Part shown: positions 48,873-58,792 of the stretch, piece by piece
How the letters are laid out: every line of letters starts with the position of its first letter
How positions within the stretch are numbered: the first letter of the stretch is position 1
Source: Aneurinibacillus terranovensis DSM 18919
GTDB taxonomy: Bacteria > Bacillota > Bacilli > Aneurinibacillales > Aneurinibacillaceae
Assembly: GCF_000430625.1 (NCBI RefSeq)
Contig: NZ_AUMJ01000017.1
Span: 1-64,000 of the forward strand
Length of the DNA stretch: 64,000 nucleotides
Direction: 5' to 3'
Notes under the pieces: model-generated
The model's input: the letters and a program-made list of their open reading frames with translations, nothing else
What the model was told of the DNA's origin: nothing
Database searches by the model: none
Position numbers and translations under genes: made by a program

Positions 48873-50103
48873 CTACACTTTACGTGATGTTACCTTTGGT
48901 TGAGTAAATAATAATAAGTAGTCATAGCCACCTGCTTTTGAATCCGTTCCAGACATGTTGAAACCGCCGAATGGATGAACACCGACTAAAGCTCCTGTAC
49001 ATTTGCGGTTAACATACAAATTCCGCAATGCATCATCTCAAGCGCTGCAGCGATACGGACTTCGTCATTCGAGAAGAACGATCCGGTTAAGCCGAATTCG
49101 GTATCATTATACATATTGATCGCTTGTTGCCAATCCTTGGCTTTGGCAATGGCCAAAACGGGGACGAAGATTTCCTCTTGCATAATACGAGCTCTTCCAT
49201 CAACATCTGCAAAAACAGTGGGTTGAATGTAATACCCGTTCCCTTCGGCTTTGCCGCCGCCTGTCAGTAAACGTCCCTCTACCTTTCCCAGTTCGATGTA
49301 TTCCAGAATTTTGTCATATGAATTCTTATCTATCACAGGACCTACTGGAGCGTTTTGTTCCGGAAGCCCCACTTTAAGGTCGTGAGTTAACTCCCAGGTA
49401 AACCTATTTTTTTCATTAAATAGATAAAATTGTACGCAATAACAGGAGTAGTGGAAGCCGGTTTTAGTAATACTGTATTTCCTGCTACAATAGCAGCACT
49501 AGTCATTCCTACGCAAATAGCCAGAGGAAAATTCCAAGGAGGAATGATTACCCCGACACCAAGCGGGATGTAACTTAATAGATTATCTTCTTCGTCTATT
49601 TTAACCAGTGGTTGGCGAAGATTCGTTTCACTTAAACGAATGATTTCTCTGGCATAGAACTCCAAAAAATCAATTGCTTCAGCTGTATCGGCATCCGCTT
49701 ATGCTTAATTCTTCCCTGCTTCATACACCATTAGTGCAGAAAATTCATGCTTGCGGGCACGCATCAATGCCGCTGCTTTAAACAGATATTCAGCGCGTTC
49801 GGCAGCCGGAACCTTCTTCCATGCTTCGAATGTATTCAAAGCAACTTGCATGGCACGTTCGGCCAAATCGGTGTTGGCCTTGCTGACACGGCCAATGATT
49901 TCATCCACATTGCCAGGATTAATAGAAACGATTTTGGCGTCTGTCATAACTTGATCCGATCCGATATGAAGCGGGTATTCGCGCCCTAGTCCTGCTTTTA
50001 CTTTCGCCAACGCAGCCTCCATGGCCAACTTATTTACTTCAATGGAAAAATCGATGAAAGGTTCATTTACAAAAGGCTTGATCGTATTTAGTAATGTACT
50101 CAT
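48873..50103 (-). pseudogene. 1-pyrroline-5-carboxylate (glutamate semialdehyde) dehydrogenase, disrupted
   Basis: The 5' part is intact (FVNEPFIDFSIEVNKLAMEAALAKVKAGLGREYPLHIG to MVYEAGKN). An in-frame stop replaces the next Trp near 49704, followed by [15 protein letters not shown] and [23 protein letters not shown] to MKKIGLP. There about 150-170 residues, including the nucleotide loop and the catalytic-Cys block, are deleted. NAPVGPVIDKNSYDKILEYIELGK to GICMLTANV follows, then a frameshift near 49015 and [29 protein letters not shown] to the stop at 48875. Intact enzymes are about 515 aa. It follows proline dehydrogenase by 21 bp, so the operon once encoded full proline-to-glutamate oxidation. 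Confidence 0.9.
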
Positions 50104-50124
50104 TGAACTTCCCTCTTCTCAACA

Positions 50125-51039
50125 TTATTTGAATATATTTTTAAGCACGAACCAAGCATTGGCTGGGCGTTCAGCCAAACGTCTCATGAAATAACCAAAC
50201 CAATCGATGCCGTAGGGGACATACACGCGAACCTTGTATCCCTCATCAACGAGCTGTTTTTGTAAATCCTCACAGATGCCATAAAGCATTTGGAATTCAA
50301 ACTGATCTCTGGATACTTTTCTGTTTTCAACAAAAGTTTTGGTTTGATTGATAATTTCCACATCATGACTCGCAATGGCGGTGTAATTACCGTTTGATAA
50401 ATGCATCTGAATGATTTTAACATAGTTTTCATCTACATCTTTTTTAATCGGAAACGCTACCTCAGAAGACTCCTTGTAGGCTCCTTTCACTAAACGTAGA
50501 TTTGCATGGAGTTCATTCAAATCTTTGATATCTTGTTCCGTTCTGTACAGATAGGCCTGAATAACAATTCCCACATTGTCATACTCTTGGCGAAGTTCAC
50601 GGTAAATATCCAAGGATACTTGACAGTGGTCGTAGTCTTCCATATCAATCCTGACAAAGTTTCCGTACATTCTTGCCCTGTCCAAGATTCTTCTCATATT
50701 TTTCATACAAAGAACCCTGCTGATATCCAATCCAAGCGAGGTCATTTTTAGCGAAAGATTGGAATCGACCCCAGCCTTTGCAATCGCATCCAGTGTTTTG
50801 ATGCACATGGCGGCGGATTCATTAGCCTCTTCCTCGCTAAACACAAACTCTCCCAAATGATCTAATGTAACTACCTTACCTTCTTTATTCAATTGACGAA
50901 CCGATTCAATCGCTTGCTCGATGGTGCTTCCAGCAACAAATCGGGATGCTCCGAATTTCAACCCATATTTTTTAGCTAACCGATTGGCAGACGGACTTTT
51001 GCCTAAAGACTGAAAAAAGTTTCTCATTAATACTTCCAT
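50125..51039 (-). CDS. putB: Proline dehydrogenase
   Basis: A 304-aa FAD-dependent (beta-alpha)8 barrel oxidising L-proline to pyrroline-5-carboxylate. The monofunctional Bacillus type has N-terminal YGLKFGASRFVAGSTIEQAIESVRQLN. FVRIDMEDYDHCQVSLDIY (FAD/substrate strand), LRLVKGAYKE, FEFQMLYGIC and the C-terminal helix MRRLAERPANAWFVLKNIF follow. ATG 51039 has GAGGGG 8 nt upstream. It is co-directional with hyuB2 (56-bp gap) and the ruined P5C dehydrogenase. Without that partner in this locus P5C must be handled elsewhere. Confidence 0.92.
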   Translation of the reverse strand: MEVLMRNFFQSLGKSPSANRLAKKYGLKFGASRFVAGSTIEQAIESVRQLNKEGKVVTLDHLGEFVFSEEEANESAAMCIKTLDAIAKAGVDSNLSLKMTSLGLDISRVLCMKNMRRILDRARMYGNFVRIDMEDYDHCQVSLDIYRELRQEYDNVGIVIQAYLYRTEQDIKDLNELHANLRLVKGAYKESSEVAFPIKKDVDENYVKIIQMHLSNGNYTAIASHDVEIINQTKTFVENRKVSRDQFEFQMLYGICEDLQKQLVDEGYKVRVYVPYGIDWFGYFMRRLAERPANAWFVLKNIFK

Positions 51040-51095
51040 ATAGACAACCCCTCATTAGAACTGTGTGCGTAATCGGTGACAACGGGAGGATTTTA

Positions 51096-52853
51096 TTATT
51101 CACTGTCCTCTTTTTGCCGTGCATGCGTAACCCCTACCATGTTAAATGTATGTGGATCCAAAATGACTCCATAGATTTCTTTCGCCTGTTTCACTGAAAT
51201 ATAGCCATTTTTGGCATCCAAGGATACTTTATCGACTGGGCGATGAAGTGGATTGCCGTATCCTCCGCCTGTTCCGGTAATCAATCGTACTACCTCCCCT
51301 TTACGCAGCGGAAAACGCGCATATTTACCAAATGGCCCAGCGACTTCTCCGTTTGTTTTTACGATTTCAAATTCGTTGCGGGATCCGTCATATCCACCGT
51401 TAATGCCCCATGGAAGGAATTTATGGCGACCGAAAGTAGCTGTTACCGTTTGACCATCAGATAGCGCGCGATAAGAACGGATACATCCCGAACCGCCGCG
51501 ATATTCCCCACCACCGGCGCCGTCCGTGCGAAGACTGTATTCATCAATTAAAATCCCATAACGAGTTTCAGCTACTTCCACTGGTACGTTATATGTTTCA
51601 CCGTCAAACACACAGAATTGTCCTGCTGCCCCGTCCAAGCCATTACCGGCTCCCCAACCGCCAGCAGTAGGCTCCACAGTCAAGAAAGGTTCGTTTGTAT
51701 CTGGATGAATACCGCATAGCACCACTCCGCACACAGACAAAAAATGTCCGGCGTTCAAACGTTGAGGGACTGCAGGTGCCAGAGCTTTCCACACCAGGTC
51801 AGCACCGTAAAGAGTCGTTTCCCAATAGGTCGATACGGCAGCGGGACGCTCGGCAGAGAAAATGGAACGCTCGTCAACAATGACTTTTAATGGGCGGAAC
51901 ACTCCGTCGTTGACGTCTTGAGAAGGATTCGTTACCGCTAAGAAAATAGTGCGTGCCGCTGATACCAAGCCAGTGTAGGAACAATTCACCGGACCTAATA
52001 CTTGCGGGTGGCTGCCGCGGAAGTCACAGATGAACTCATCATCAGTGATTGTCACCTTGACTTGTACGGGGAAAGGTCCATTTCCCACACCGTCGTCATC
52101 GATAAAGTCCTTTGCTTCATATGTCCCTTTCGGTAGTTTGGAAATTTCTTTAATCGCCAATTGTTCACCATGACTTAACAGATGATCAATCGAATCCAAC
52201 ACGACTGTTTTGCTGTATTTTTCACAAAGTTCAAGGAATCGCTTCTCACCGGTTCGAAGAGCCGCTACTTGAGCCCACATATCTCCAAGGGATAAATCGG
52301 GAAAACGCACATTGGATGCCGTTAGATCCACTAAGGCCTGATTGATTTTTCCTTCATTAAATAGCTTCACACAAGGGAATTGTAGACCCTCCTGGTAGAT
52401 TTCCGTGGAATCTGTGGTCCATGAGCCTGGATCTTTACCCCCTACTTCCGTCCAGTGAGCTTTGTTTGCAGAGAAAGCCACTAGTTCTCCTTCATAAAAG
52501 ATCGGCATCAAAAGCCCTACATCCGACAAGTGAGAACCGCCGCCACCGTAAGGATCATTGATGATGATGATATCGCCGGGCTTAAGTTCGCCTTCTTTTC
52601 CGAATTTCTCAAGAGCTTGTTTGACCATAAAGGTTAACATGCCAATAAACCCGGTGACTCCGTTTCCCTGGGTGAGAAGTTGGCCTTTGGCATCGGTTAG
52701 ACCACTCGCAAAGTCAAGTACTTCATAAATAATGGGACTCATGGATGTCCTTGCCAGCGTATGAAACATCTCTTCGCCGATGGCAATCAAGGAATCTTTT
52801 ACGATTTCGAGTGTAAATTGGTCACGTTTACGTAGTACTTCCGTTTCAATCAT
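51096..52853 (-). CDS. Hydantoinase B/oxoprolinase-type subunit (HyuB2)
   Basis: A 585-aa HyuB protein. Landmarks: DQFTLEIVKDSLIAIGEEMFHTLARTSMSPIIYEVLDFASG, LKPGDIIIINDPYGGGGSHLSDVGLL, ANKAHWTEVGGKDPGSWTTDSTEIYQEGLQFPCVKLF, VEPTAGGWGAGNGLDGAAGQF and GTGGGYGNPLHRPVDKVSLDAKNGYISV. It is a near-copy of HyuB3 (54369-56111) along its whole length. The ATG at 52853 sits in GGGGGTGTAAAGAAATGAT, a context almost identical to that of hyuB3. No HyuA gene adjoins it: the upstream neighbour is the M24 peptidase, whose stop is 4 bp away. It presumably uses HyuA2. Confidence 0.87.
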   Translation of the reverse strand: MIETEVLRKRDQFTLEIVKDSLIAIGEEMFHTLARTSMSPIIYEVLDFASGLTDAKGQLLTQGNGVTGFIGMLTFMVKQALEKFGKEGELKPGDIIIINDPYGGGGSHLSDVGLLMPIFYEGELVAFSANKAHWTEVGGKDPGSWTTDSTEIYQEGLQFPCVKLFNEGKINQALVDLTASNVRFPDLSLGDMWAQVAALRTGEKRFLELCEKYSKTVVLDSIDHLLSHGEQLAIKEISKLPKGTYEAKDFIDDDGVGNGPFPVQVKVTITDDEFICDFRGSHPQVLGPVNCSYTGLVSAARTIFLAVTNPSQDVNDGVFRPLKVIVDERSIFSAERPAAVSTYWETTLYGADLVWKALAPAVPQRLNAGHFLSVCGVVLCGIHPDTNEPFLTVEPTAGGWGAGNGLDGAAGQFCVFDGETYNVPVEVAETRYGILIDEYSLRTDGAGGGEYRGGSGCIRSYRALSDGQTVTATFGRHKFLPWGINGGYDGSRNEFEIVKTNGEVAGPFGKYARFPLRKGEVVRLITGTGGGYGNPLHRPVDKVSLDAKNGYISVKQAKEIYGVILDPHTFNMVGVTHARQKEDSE

Positions 52854-52857
52854 TTCT

Positions 52858-53958
52858 TTACACCCCCAACTTTCCAGCACGAACCAGTTCGCGTGGATAA
52901 TGATTCAACCTCTCCGCACCATCCGCAGTAACAACGACAATATCCTCAATTCTTACGCCAAACTTTCCGCTCAAATAGATACCCGGTTCTACGCTGACTA
53001 CCATCCCTTCCTCCAGAAGCTGTTCATTGTTTGAAGTCAGGTAGGGTTCCTCGTGAACTTCAATCCCTAAACCATGGCCGGTGCGATGAGTGAAGAACTC
53101 CCCATAGCCGGCTTCCGAAATGATGTTTCGGGCCACTCGATCAATGTGTTTGAGTGAAACTCCGGGCCGGATCGCTTGGACGGCTTCGTCCTGCGCTCTG
53201 CGTACAACTTCATACACCTTAGCCATTTCTTCCGTTGGTTCCCCCATCACGATCGTGCGCGTCATGTCCGAGCAGTAGTGATCCTTGATTCCACCCATAT
53301 CAATCACAACCATATCCCCGTTTAAAATTACCGTGTCATCAGACTGGTGATGGGGAATCGCTCCGTTGGCTCCAGAACCGATTATGGGATTAAATGACAT
53401 TTGCTCTACGCCCTTTTCATGGAAAAGCCTTTTAATCTCCTTTACCAGATCCATTTCCTTCATCCCTGGTTTGGCGATGGAAATCACTTTCCCAATCACT
53501 TGATCGGCAATGGCTCCCGACTTGCGCAAAAGGTCGATCTCTGTTGCATCTTTTCTTACGCGGAGAGCTCCGATCAATGGGGTACCTTTCACAAACGATA
53601 GTTCTGTACGGATGGACATGAGGTCAATCAGTTTTTCACTTGGCCACTGATTATCAATAGAAATCATACCTTGTTGCGGTAAAAGGCTTGCAAGAATATC
53701 TACTTCTGGGTCACCGTCCTTCCAAAAAACCAATTCCACTCCGTCCAAGGGTGAGATATCTTCCCTCGACATTTCATGAATCACTATGGATGAGGGCCCG
53801 GTTTTTGGAATGACTACGGCCTGAAGCCGTTCATGAGAATCCAGCCATGTACCTGTAAAATAGAAAAAATTCGCCGGAGAAGAAACAATCACCGCTTCCC
53901 ATCCATTCTTGCCTAGTATCTCTTGTGCATTTTTCATTCTTTGTAAATATACGCTCAT
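52858..53958 (-). CDS. M24-family Xaa-Pro peptidase/creatinase-type hydrolase
   Basis: A 366-aa protein with a creatinase-type N-terminal domain (SPANFFYFTGTWLDSHERLQAVVI) and the pita-bread catalytic domain. All five metal ligands are visible: Asp in VVIDMGGIK, Asp in CSDMTRT, His in TGHGLGIEVHE, Glu in VSVEPGIY and Glu in VRIEDIVV. Members cleave Xaa-Pro dipeptides (prolidase), N-terminal Xaa-Pro bonds, or creatine-like amidino compounds. Next to proline dehydrogenase a prolidase-type role is attractive. ATG follows GGGAGGAAC by 8 nt. Confidence 0.87.
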   Translation of the reverse strand: MSVYLQRMKNAQEILGKNGWEAVIVSSPANFFYFTGTWLDSHERLQAVVIPKTGPSSIVIHEMSREDISPLDGVELVFWKDGDPEVDILASLLPQQGMISIDNQWPSEKLIDLMSIRTELSFVKGTPLIGALRVRKDATEIDLLRKSGAIADQVIGKVISIAKPGMKEMDLVKEIKRLFHEKGVEQMSFNPIIGSGANGAIPHHQSDDTVILNGDMVVIDMGGIKDHYCSDMTRTIVMGEPTEEMAKVYEVVRRAQDEAVQAIRPGVSLKHIDRVARNIISEAGYGEFFTHRTGHGLGIEVHEEPYLTSNNEQLLEEGMVVSVEPGIYLSGKFGVRIEDIVVVTADGAERLNHYPRELVRAGKLGV

Positions 53959-54020
53959 CCCGTTTCGTTCCTCCCTTTAAGGAATGAGTGGGGCTGCCTC
54001 GAGACAACCCCACTCATGAT

Positions 54021-54356
54021 TTATCGTTTTACTAGCACCCAAACGATTTCGCAATCCTCTTCCCCGTCATTGTAAGCCCAGTGGGCTTCTCCAGCAGGGA
54101 TAAGGGATGCATCTCCCGACTTCATACGATATTCTTGATCGCCAGTTCCCGATAGGATGGACCCTTTTATGACGATAGAATACTCATCCTCATCATGACT
54201 CCCTGTTCCATTTAATGGAACCCTTCCTTCAGGAGGGATGGTTATCACGCCAAATTTGGCATTGCCTCCAGCAATATGTTCGTCCGTAAACAATGTCTTT
54301 AATGAAACAATGGGACGATCATCTGCTTTTACTGAATCAGTACTCACTATTATCAT
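54021..54356 (-). CDS. Small single-domain cupin
   Basis: A 111-aa cupin_2 barrel. The metal motif has GSHDEDEYSIVIKGSIL (His and Glu, about 52-68) and LIPAGEAHWAYND (His, about 86-98). It lies between hyuB3 (12-bp gap) and the M24 gene (62-bp gap) in the same operon. It may be an isomerase or dioxygenase-like accessory enzyme or a metabolite-binding protein. No closer assignment is possible. Confidence 0.75.
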   Translation of the reverse strand: MIIVSTDSVKADDRPIVSLKTLFTDEHIAGGNAKFGVITIPPEGRVPLNGTGSHDEDEYSIVIKGSILSGTGDQEYRMKSGDASLIPAGEAHWAYNDGEEDCEIVWVLVKR

Positions 54357-54368
54357 GTCTTTCCCCCT

Positions 54369-56111
54369 TTACACCAATTGGCGTTCTGGCGAAACGCCTT
54401 CCACCTCAAATGTATTTGGATTCAAAATCACCCCATAGATATCCTTGGCTTGTTCTACAGAAATATAACCATTTTTAGCATCCAAGGATACCTTGTCAAC
54501 CGGACGCTGAAGGGGATTCCCGTACCCTCCGCCAGTTGCGGTAATCAAACGAACCACATCGCCTTTATTGAGCGGGAAACGGGCATACTTCCCGAATGGG
54601 CCGGCAACTTCCCCATTTGCTTTGACAATTTCAAATTCGTTGCGGGATCCATCAAGTCCGCCGTTAAAGCCCCATGGAAGATATTTATGACGCCCGAATG
54701 TAGCAGTAATTGTTTGCCCGTCCGTCATCGCACGGTAAGATCGGATACTTCCGGAACCTCCGCGATTTTCCCCGCCACCGGCACCGTCCGTACGGAGACT
54801 GTATTCATCGATCATCACGCCGTAGCGTGTTTCCGCTACTTCCACTGGCACGTTATACGTTTCACCGTCGCCAATGCAGAATTGCCCTGCTGCTCCGTCC
54901 AAACCTTCCCCTGCACCCCAACCCCCAACGGATGGCTCAACAATCAGGAACGGTTCGCCTGAATCCTGATGAATACCAGAGAGAACCACGCCACAAACGG
55001 ATAACAGGTGTCCAGCGTTTAAGCGGTGAGGAACAACTGGTGCGAGTGCTTTCCACACTAGGTCAGCTCCGTACAGCATCGTTTCCCAATAAGTCGATAC
55101 CGCAGCCGGACGTTCCGCAGAGAAAATGGAACGCTCATCAGCAATGATCTTCAATGGTCGAAATACTCCATCATTCGCATCTTGTGATGGGTTCGTGACA
55201 GCCATGAAAATGGTGCGAACCGCGGATACCAATGCCGTGTACGAACAGTTCACCGGACCCAATACTTGCGGATGACTTCCACGGAAGTCGCAGATAAATT
55301 CATCATCAGTGATCGTAACCTTAACCTGTACCTTGAAGGGCCCGTTTCCAATGCCGTCATCGTCAATGAAATCCATTGCTTCAAATGTGCCCTTCGGTAG
55401 TTTGGTAATTTCTTTAAGTGCCAATTGTTCACCATGGTTTAACAAATGATCAATGGAATCCATTACGACTTTCTTCGAATACTTATCACACAGTTCACGG
55501 AAGCGCTTTTCACCAGTCTTAAGAGCTGCTACTTGAGCCCACATATCCCCAAGGGATAAGTCCGGGAAGCGCACATTGGCTGCTGTCAGATCTACCAGGG
55601 CCTGATTGATTTTTCCTTCATTAAATAGCTTCACACAAGGGAACTGAAGACCTTCCTGGAAAATTTCCGTGGAATCAGTAGTCCATGAACCAGGATCTTT
55701 TCCTCCAACCTCTGTCCAGTGAGCCTTGTTGGCGGAGAAAGCCACCAATTCACCTTCATGGAAGATGGGCATGACCAGGCCAACATCGGATAAATGCGAT
55801 CCCCCTCCACCATAAGGATCATTGATGATAATAATATCGCCGGGCTTCAAGTCTCCATCATTTCCAAATTTTCGAAGGGTTTCCTTTACCATAAAGGTTA
55901 GCATTCCGATAAAACCGGTAACCCCGTTACCTTGGGTTAGAAGTTGGCCCTTTGAATCGGTTAGTCCACTAGCGAAGTCAAGCACTTCATAGATGATAGG
56001 ACTCATTGAAGTCCGTGCTAATGTATGGAACATTTCTTCCCCAATTGCAACCAGCGAATCTTTTACAATCTCGAGTGTGAATTGGTCATATTTCACCTTT
56101 GTATCGATCAT
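54369..56111 (-). CDS. Hydantoinase B/oxoprolinase-type subunit (HyuB3)
   Basis: A 580-aa HyuB protein with the same landmarks as HyuB2: DQFTLEIVKDSLVAIGEEMFHTLARTSMSPIIYEVLDFASG, IIINDPYGGGGSHLSDVGLV, WTEVGGKDPGSWTTDSTEIFQEGLQFP, VEPSVGGWGAGEGLDGAAGQF and ATGGGYGNPLQRPVDKVSLDAKNGYIS. It lies 4 bp after hyuA2, so HyuA2-HyuB3 is the likely native enzyme. Differences from HyuB2 include GTGGGYG to ATGGGYG, FLTVEPTAGG to FLIVEPSVGG and a divergent C-terminal tail. These may mark functional drift. Confidence 0.88.
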   Translation of the reverse strand: MIDTKVKYDQFTLEIVKDSLVAIGEEMFHTLARTSMSPIIYEVLDFASGLTDSKGQLLTQGNGVTGFIGMLTFMVKETLRKFGNDGDLKPGDIIIINDPYGGGGSHLSDVGLVMPIFHEGELVAFSANKAHWTEVGGKDPGSWTTDSTEIFQEGLQFPCVKLFNEGKINQALVDLTAANVRFPDLSLGDMWAQVAALKTGEKRFRELCDKYSKKVVMDSIDHLLNHGEQLALKEITKLPKGTFEAMDFIDDDGIGNGPFKVQVKVTITDDEFICDFRGSHPQVLGPVNCSYTALVSAVRTIFMAVTNPSQDANDGVFRPLKIIADERSIFSAERPAAVSTYWETMLYGADLVWKALAPVVPHRLNAGHLLSVCGVVLSGIHQDSGEPFLIVEPSVGGWGAGEGLDGAAGQFCIGDGETYNVPVEVAETRYGVMIDEYSLRTDGAGGGENRGGSGSIRSYRAMTDGQTITATFGRHKYLPWGFNGGLDGSRNEFEIVKANGEVAGPFGKYARFPLNKGDVVRLITATGGGYGNPLQRPVDKVSLDAKNGYISVEQAKDIYGVILNPNTFEVEGVSPERQLV

Positions 56112-56115
56112 TTCG

Positions 56116-58158
56116 TTACACCCCCGTATTTATGATTAGGTTGCCGTACTCGTCTACGACTAGACTTTGTCCCGGATAAACAACGGTTGAAGAGGATTGT
56201 TCTTCGACAATGGCCGGTCCTTGGATGGAGCTGCCCGCATTTAGAATCTCTCTGGAATAAACGTTTGTATCCAGCCATCCATTATCTTCGAATAAGACCT
56301 TGCGCACTTCTTTTAACGCTTGTACGGCATTGTCACCTACATTTTGCAGGCGTGCTATTTGCGGCTTTTGTACCACACCGAATGCGGTCAAATGAAGGTT
56401 CACAATTTCCGTAGGGGCCCCTTCCAATTTAAATGTATAGTGCTGTTCATGCAGATCATGAAAACGGCGGACCACTTCATCGATGGTAGCAGAGCCCATA
56501 ACACCATTCGGTACCGGAACTTTAACGGCATGCTCCTGTCCGACATAACGGATATCGGCATAACGTGCAAATAATACTTTGTCTTGGGTGATTCCCTCTT
56601 GAGCAAATTGGCCAATAGCCCCATCCTCTAACCGATTCCATTCGCCGTTCAGTTCATCTAGGCTCAAGTTGTTCATACGGCGAATATACGTTTGAATATA
56701 GTCATGACGGAGATCAGTCATTAACATGCCCCATGCAGAGAACACTGACGCAGCAATCGGAATGATAACCTTCTTCACCCCGAGTTCCTTAGCAAGAGCC
56801 AAAGCATGCATCGGACCTCCTCCACCGAATGCAACTAAGGAGAACTCACGGGGATCATAGCCTTTTCGGACAGAAATCAACTTCAATGCATTAAGCATGT
56901 TAGAATTGGCAATCCTAATGATGCCAAGAGCAGCGTCTTCTACGGAGATGTTAAAATGTTGGGCAACTTTTTCTTGAATCGCTTGTTTTACCGAATCCAT
57001 ATTAACGGTATTTTGGAAATTTTTTGGCGATAATCTGCCCGTTACGAGGTTGGCATCCGTAGTCGTAGGATTTTCCCCGCCACGGCCATAAGCTACAGGA
57101 CCAGGCATCGCACCGGCAGATTGAGGCCCGACTTTTAGTGAGCCGGCTTCATCGATCCATGCAATCGACCCTCCGCCGTTCCCGATTTCAACGATGTCCA
57201 CCACCGGAACTTTAATCGGATATCCGGCATTACGGTCATCTTTTTCAATTTTATATTCGGTCGTAACTTTTACCTCCCCTTTTTCAATCAAGGAGCATTT
57301 CGCTGTCGTTCCGCCAATATCAAATGCGATTATATTTTCTTCTCCGATAATTTTTCCAAGAATGGCTGAACCGAATATACCTGCTACTGGACCGGATTCT
57401 ACCATATTAATGGGGGTTTCTTTGGATTGTTCAAACGTGGTAGTTCCAGAATTAGATTGCATAATGTATTTGTTTCCTGCTACCCCAATTTCTTGAAGAT
57501 GCTTATCCAATTTATCGATATAAGATGATGCGATTGGTTTTACATAAGAATTTAATACCGAGGTGCTAGTACGTTCGTATTCACGCCATTCTTTCGTTAC
57601 TTCATGGGAAGCAGTAACAGCAACTTCCGGCCAAACTTGTTTAATCATCTCCACAGCTTTCTTTTCATGAGAAGGATTGGCATAAGCATGGAGGAAGGAT
57701 ACGGCAATGGCATCCACTCCTTCACTTCGCAATTGTTCAACTGCTGCTTTGACTTCCTCTATTGCTAATTCAGATATTACCTCTCCCTTATAATTTAAGC
57801 GTTCACTCACTTCTTGGCGGAGATAGCGAGGAACAAATGGGGTCGGCTTTTCATAGCGGACATTGAACAAGTCGGGGCGATTCCCGCGCGCAATTTCGAG
57901 CACGTCACGGAAACCCTTAGTAGTGATCAATCCGGTTTTTACTCCTTTACGTTCGGTTAAAGCATTAATAATAACAGTAGTTCCATGTATGAAAGTATTA
58001 ATGGCTTCAGGAGTAATATTGCTTTTCTTTATGACATCTATGACCCCTTGTTCGAAGTTAGGAGGTGTAGTGTCGCTTTTTGCGGTCCCGATGTTTCCAT
58101 TTTCATCCAAATAGACAAGGTCTGTGAATGTTCCTCCAATATCAGTTGCTACGCGCAT
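56116..58158 (-). CDS. Hydantoinase A/oxoprolinase-type ATPase subunit (HyuA2)
   Basis: A 680-aa protein. VATDIGGTFTDLVYLDENG is at the N-terminus (phosphate 1), followed by FIHGTTVIINALTERKGVKTGLITTKGFRDVLEIARGNRPD. IIAFDIGGTTAKCSLI (phosphate 2), IGNGGGSIAWIDEAGSLKVGPQSAGAMPGPVAYGRGG and FGGGGPMHALALAKELGV are present. ATG 58158 was chosen: AAGGAAAGGTGG lies 5 nt upstream, and the in-frame GTG three codons earlier is within it. It follows the XRE-cupin gene by 50 bp and leads the hyuA2-hyuB3-cupin-M24-hyuB2-putB operon. Confidence 0.9.
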   Translation of the reverse strand: MRVATDIGGTFTDLVYLDENGNIGTAKSDTTPPNFEQGVIDVIKKSNITPEAINTFIHGTTVIINALTERKGVKTGLITTKGFRDVLEIARGNRPDLFNVRYEKPTPFVPRYLRQEVSERLNYKGEVISELAIEEVKAAVEQLRSEGVDAIAVSFLHAYANPSHEKKAVEMIKQVWPEVAVTASHEVTKEWREYERTSTSVLNSYVKPIASSYIDKLDKHLQEIGVAGNKYIMQSNSGTTTFEQSKETPINMVESGPVAGIFGSAILGKIIGEENIIAFDIGGTTAKCSLIEKGEVKVTTEYKIEKDDRNAGYPIKVPVVDIVEIGNGGGSIAWIDEAGSLKVGPQSAGAMPGPVAYGRGGENPTTTDANLVTGRLSPKNFQNTVNMDSVKQAIQEKVAQHFNISVEDAALGIIRIANSNMLNALKLISVRKGYDPREFSLVAFGGGGPMHALALAKELGVKKVIIPIAASVFSAWGMLMTDLRHDYIQTYIRRMNNLSLDELNGEWNRLEDGAIGQFAQEGITQDKVLFARYADIRYVGQEHAVKVPVPNGVMGSATIDEVVRRFHDLHEQHYTFKLEGAPTEIVNLHLTAFGVVQKPQIARLQNVGDNAVQALKEVRKVLFEDNGWLDTNVYSREILNAGSSIQGPAIVEEQSSSTVVYPGQSLVVDEYGNLIINTGV

Positions 58159-58208
58159 AAAAACCACCTTTCCTTATGTTTGATAAAAGTTATGTGAACC
58201 CGGTTATT

Positions 58209-58751
58209 TTAAAAGATAACCGGTGTTAACACGCAAAGAATCTTGGAATTTTGATTAAGTGGGTTGGACCAATAATGCGGCAATTGGGAAGGAAAATGGA
58301 GCGAATCCCCGGCTTTCACTAAATACTCTTTTCCATCCACATTAAAAATGACCGCACCTTCCAAAACATAATAGAATTCCTCACCAGGATGACTGAATAC
58401 ATTGTCTTCAACTAACCCCGGTGATACTGAGACGATAATCGGTTCCAGAGCCCTACTGGAAAAATTTCCTGCCAGACGAGTGTATTCTGCGCTCGACCCT
58501 TCAATTTTAAAAGGTTTTTGGCTTTCCTTCTTGACGATAAAATTCTGATTACTTTCATTATCAAAAAATTCGGTAATTGGAACCTTAAAGGCATCTGCGA
58601 TTTTCTTCAGTGAAGTGATGGCTAATGACGTGGACCCACGTTCGACTTGTGACAGAAAACTGACCGATAATCCTGTTTTTTCACTCAGATCTTTCAATGT
58701 CATATCATTTTTTTTACGCAGATCTTTAATTTTTTTGTAAATCTCTTCCAT
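58209..58751 (-). CDS. XRE-cupin transcriptional regulator 2
   Basis: A 180-aa regulator. The helix-turn-helix is IKDLRKKNDMTLKDLSEKTGLSVSFLSQVERGSTSLAITSLKKIADAFKV (about 7-56), and the cupin is GEEFYYVLEGAVIFNVDGKEYLVKAGDSLHFPSQLPHYW (about 122-160). It is the first gene of the hyuA2 operon. A 17-bp inverted repeat and repeated ATCGTAATT sites lie upstream, so autoregulation with induction by the pathway substrate is likely (inference). Confidence 0.85.
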   Translation of the reverse strand: MEEIYKKIKDLRKKNDMTLKDLSEKTGLSVSFLSQVERGSTSLAITSLKKIADAFKVPITEFFDNESNQNFIVKKESQKPFKIEGSSAEYTRLAGNFSSRALEPIIVSVSPGLVEDNVFSHPGEEFYYVLEGAVIFNVDGKEYLVKAGDSLHFPSQLPHYWSNPLNQNSKILCVLTPVIF

Positions 58752-58792
58752 ATTAACTCCTATTTGATTATAAATTATTTTTTTGTATTTTT

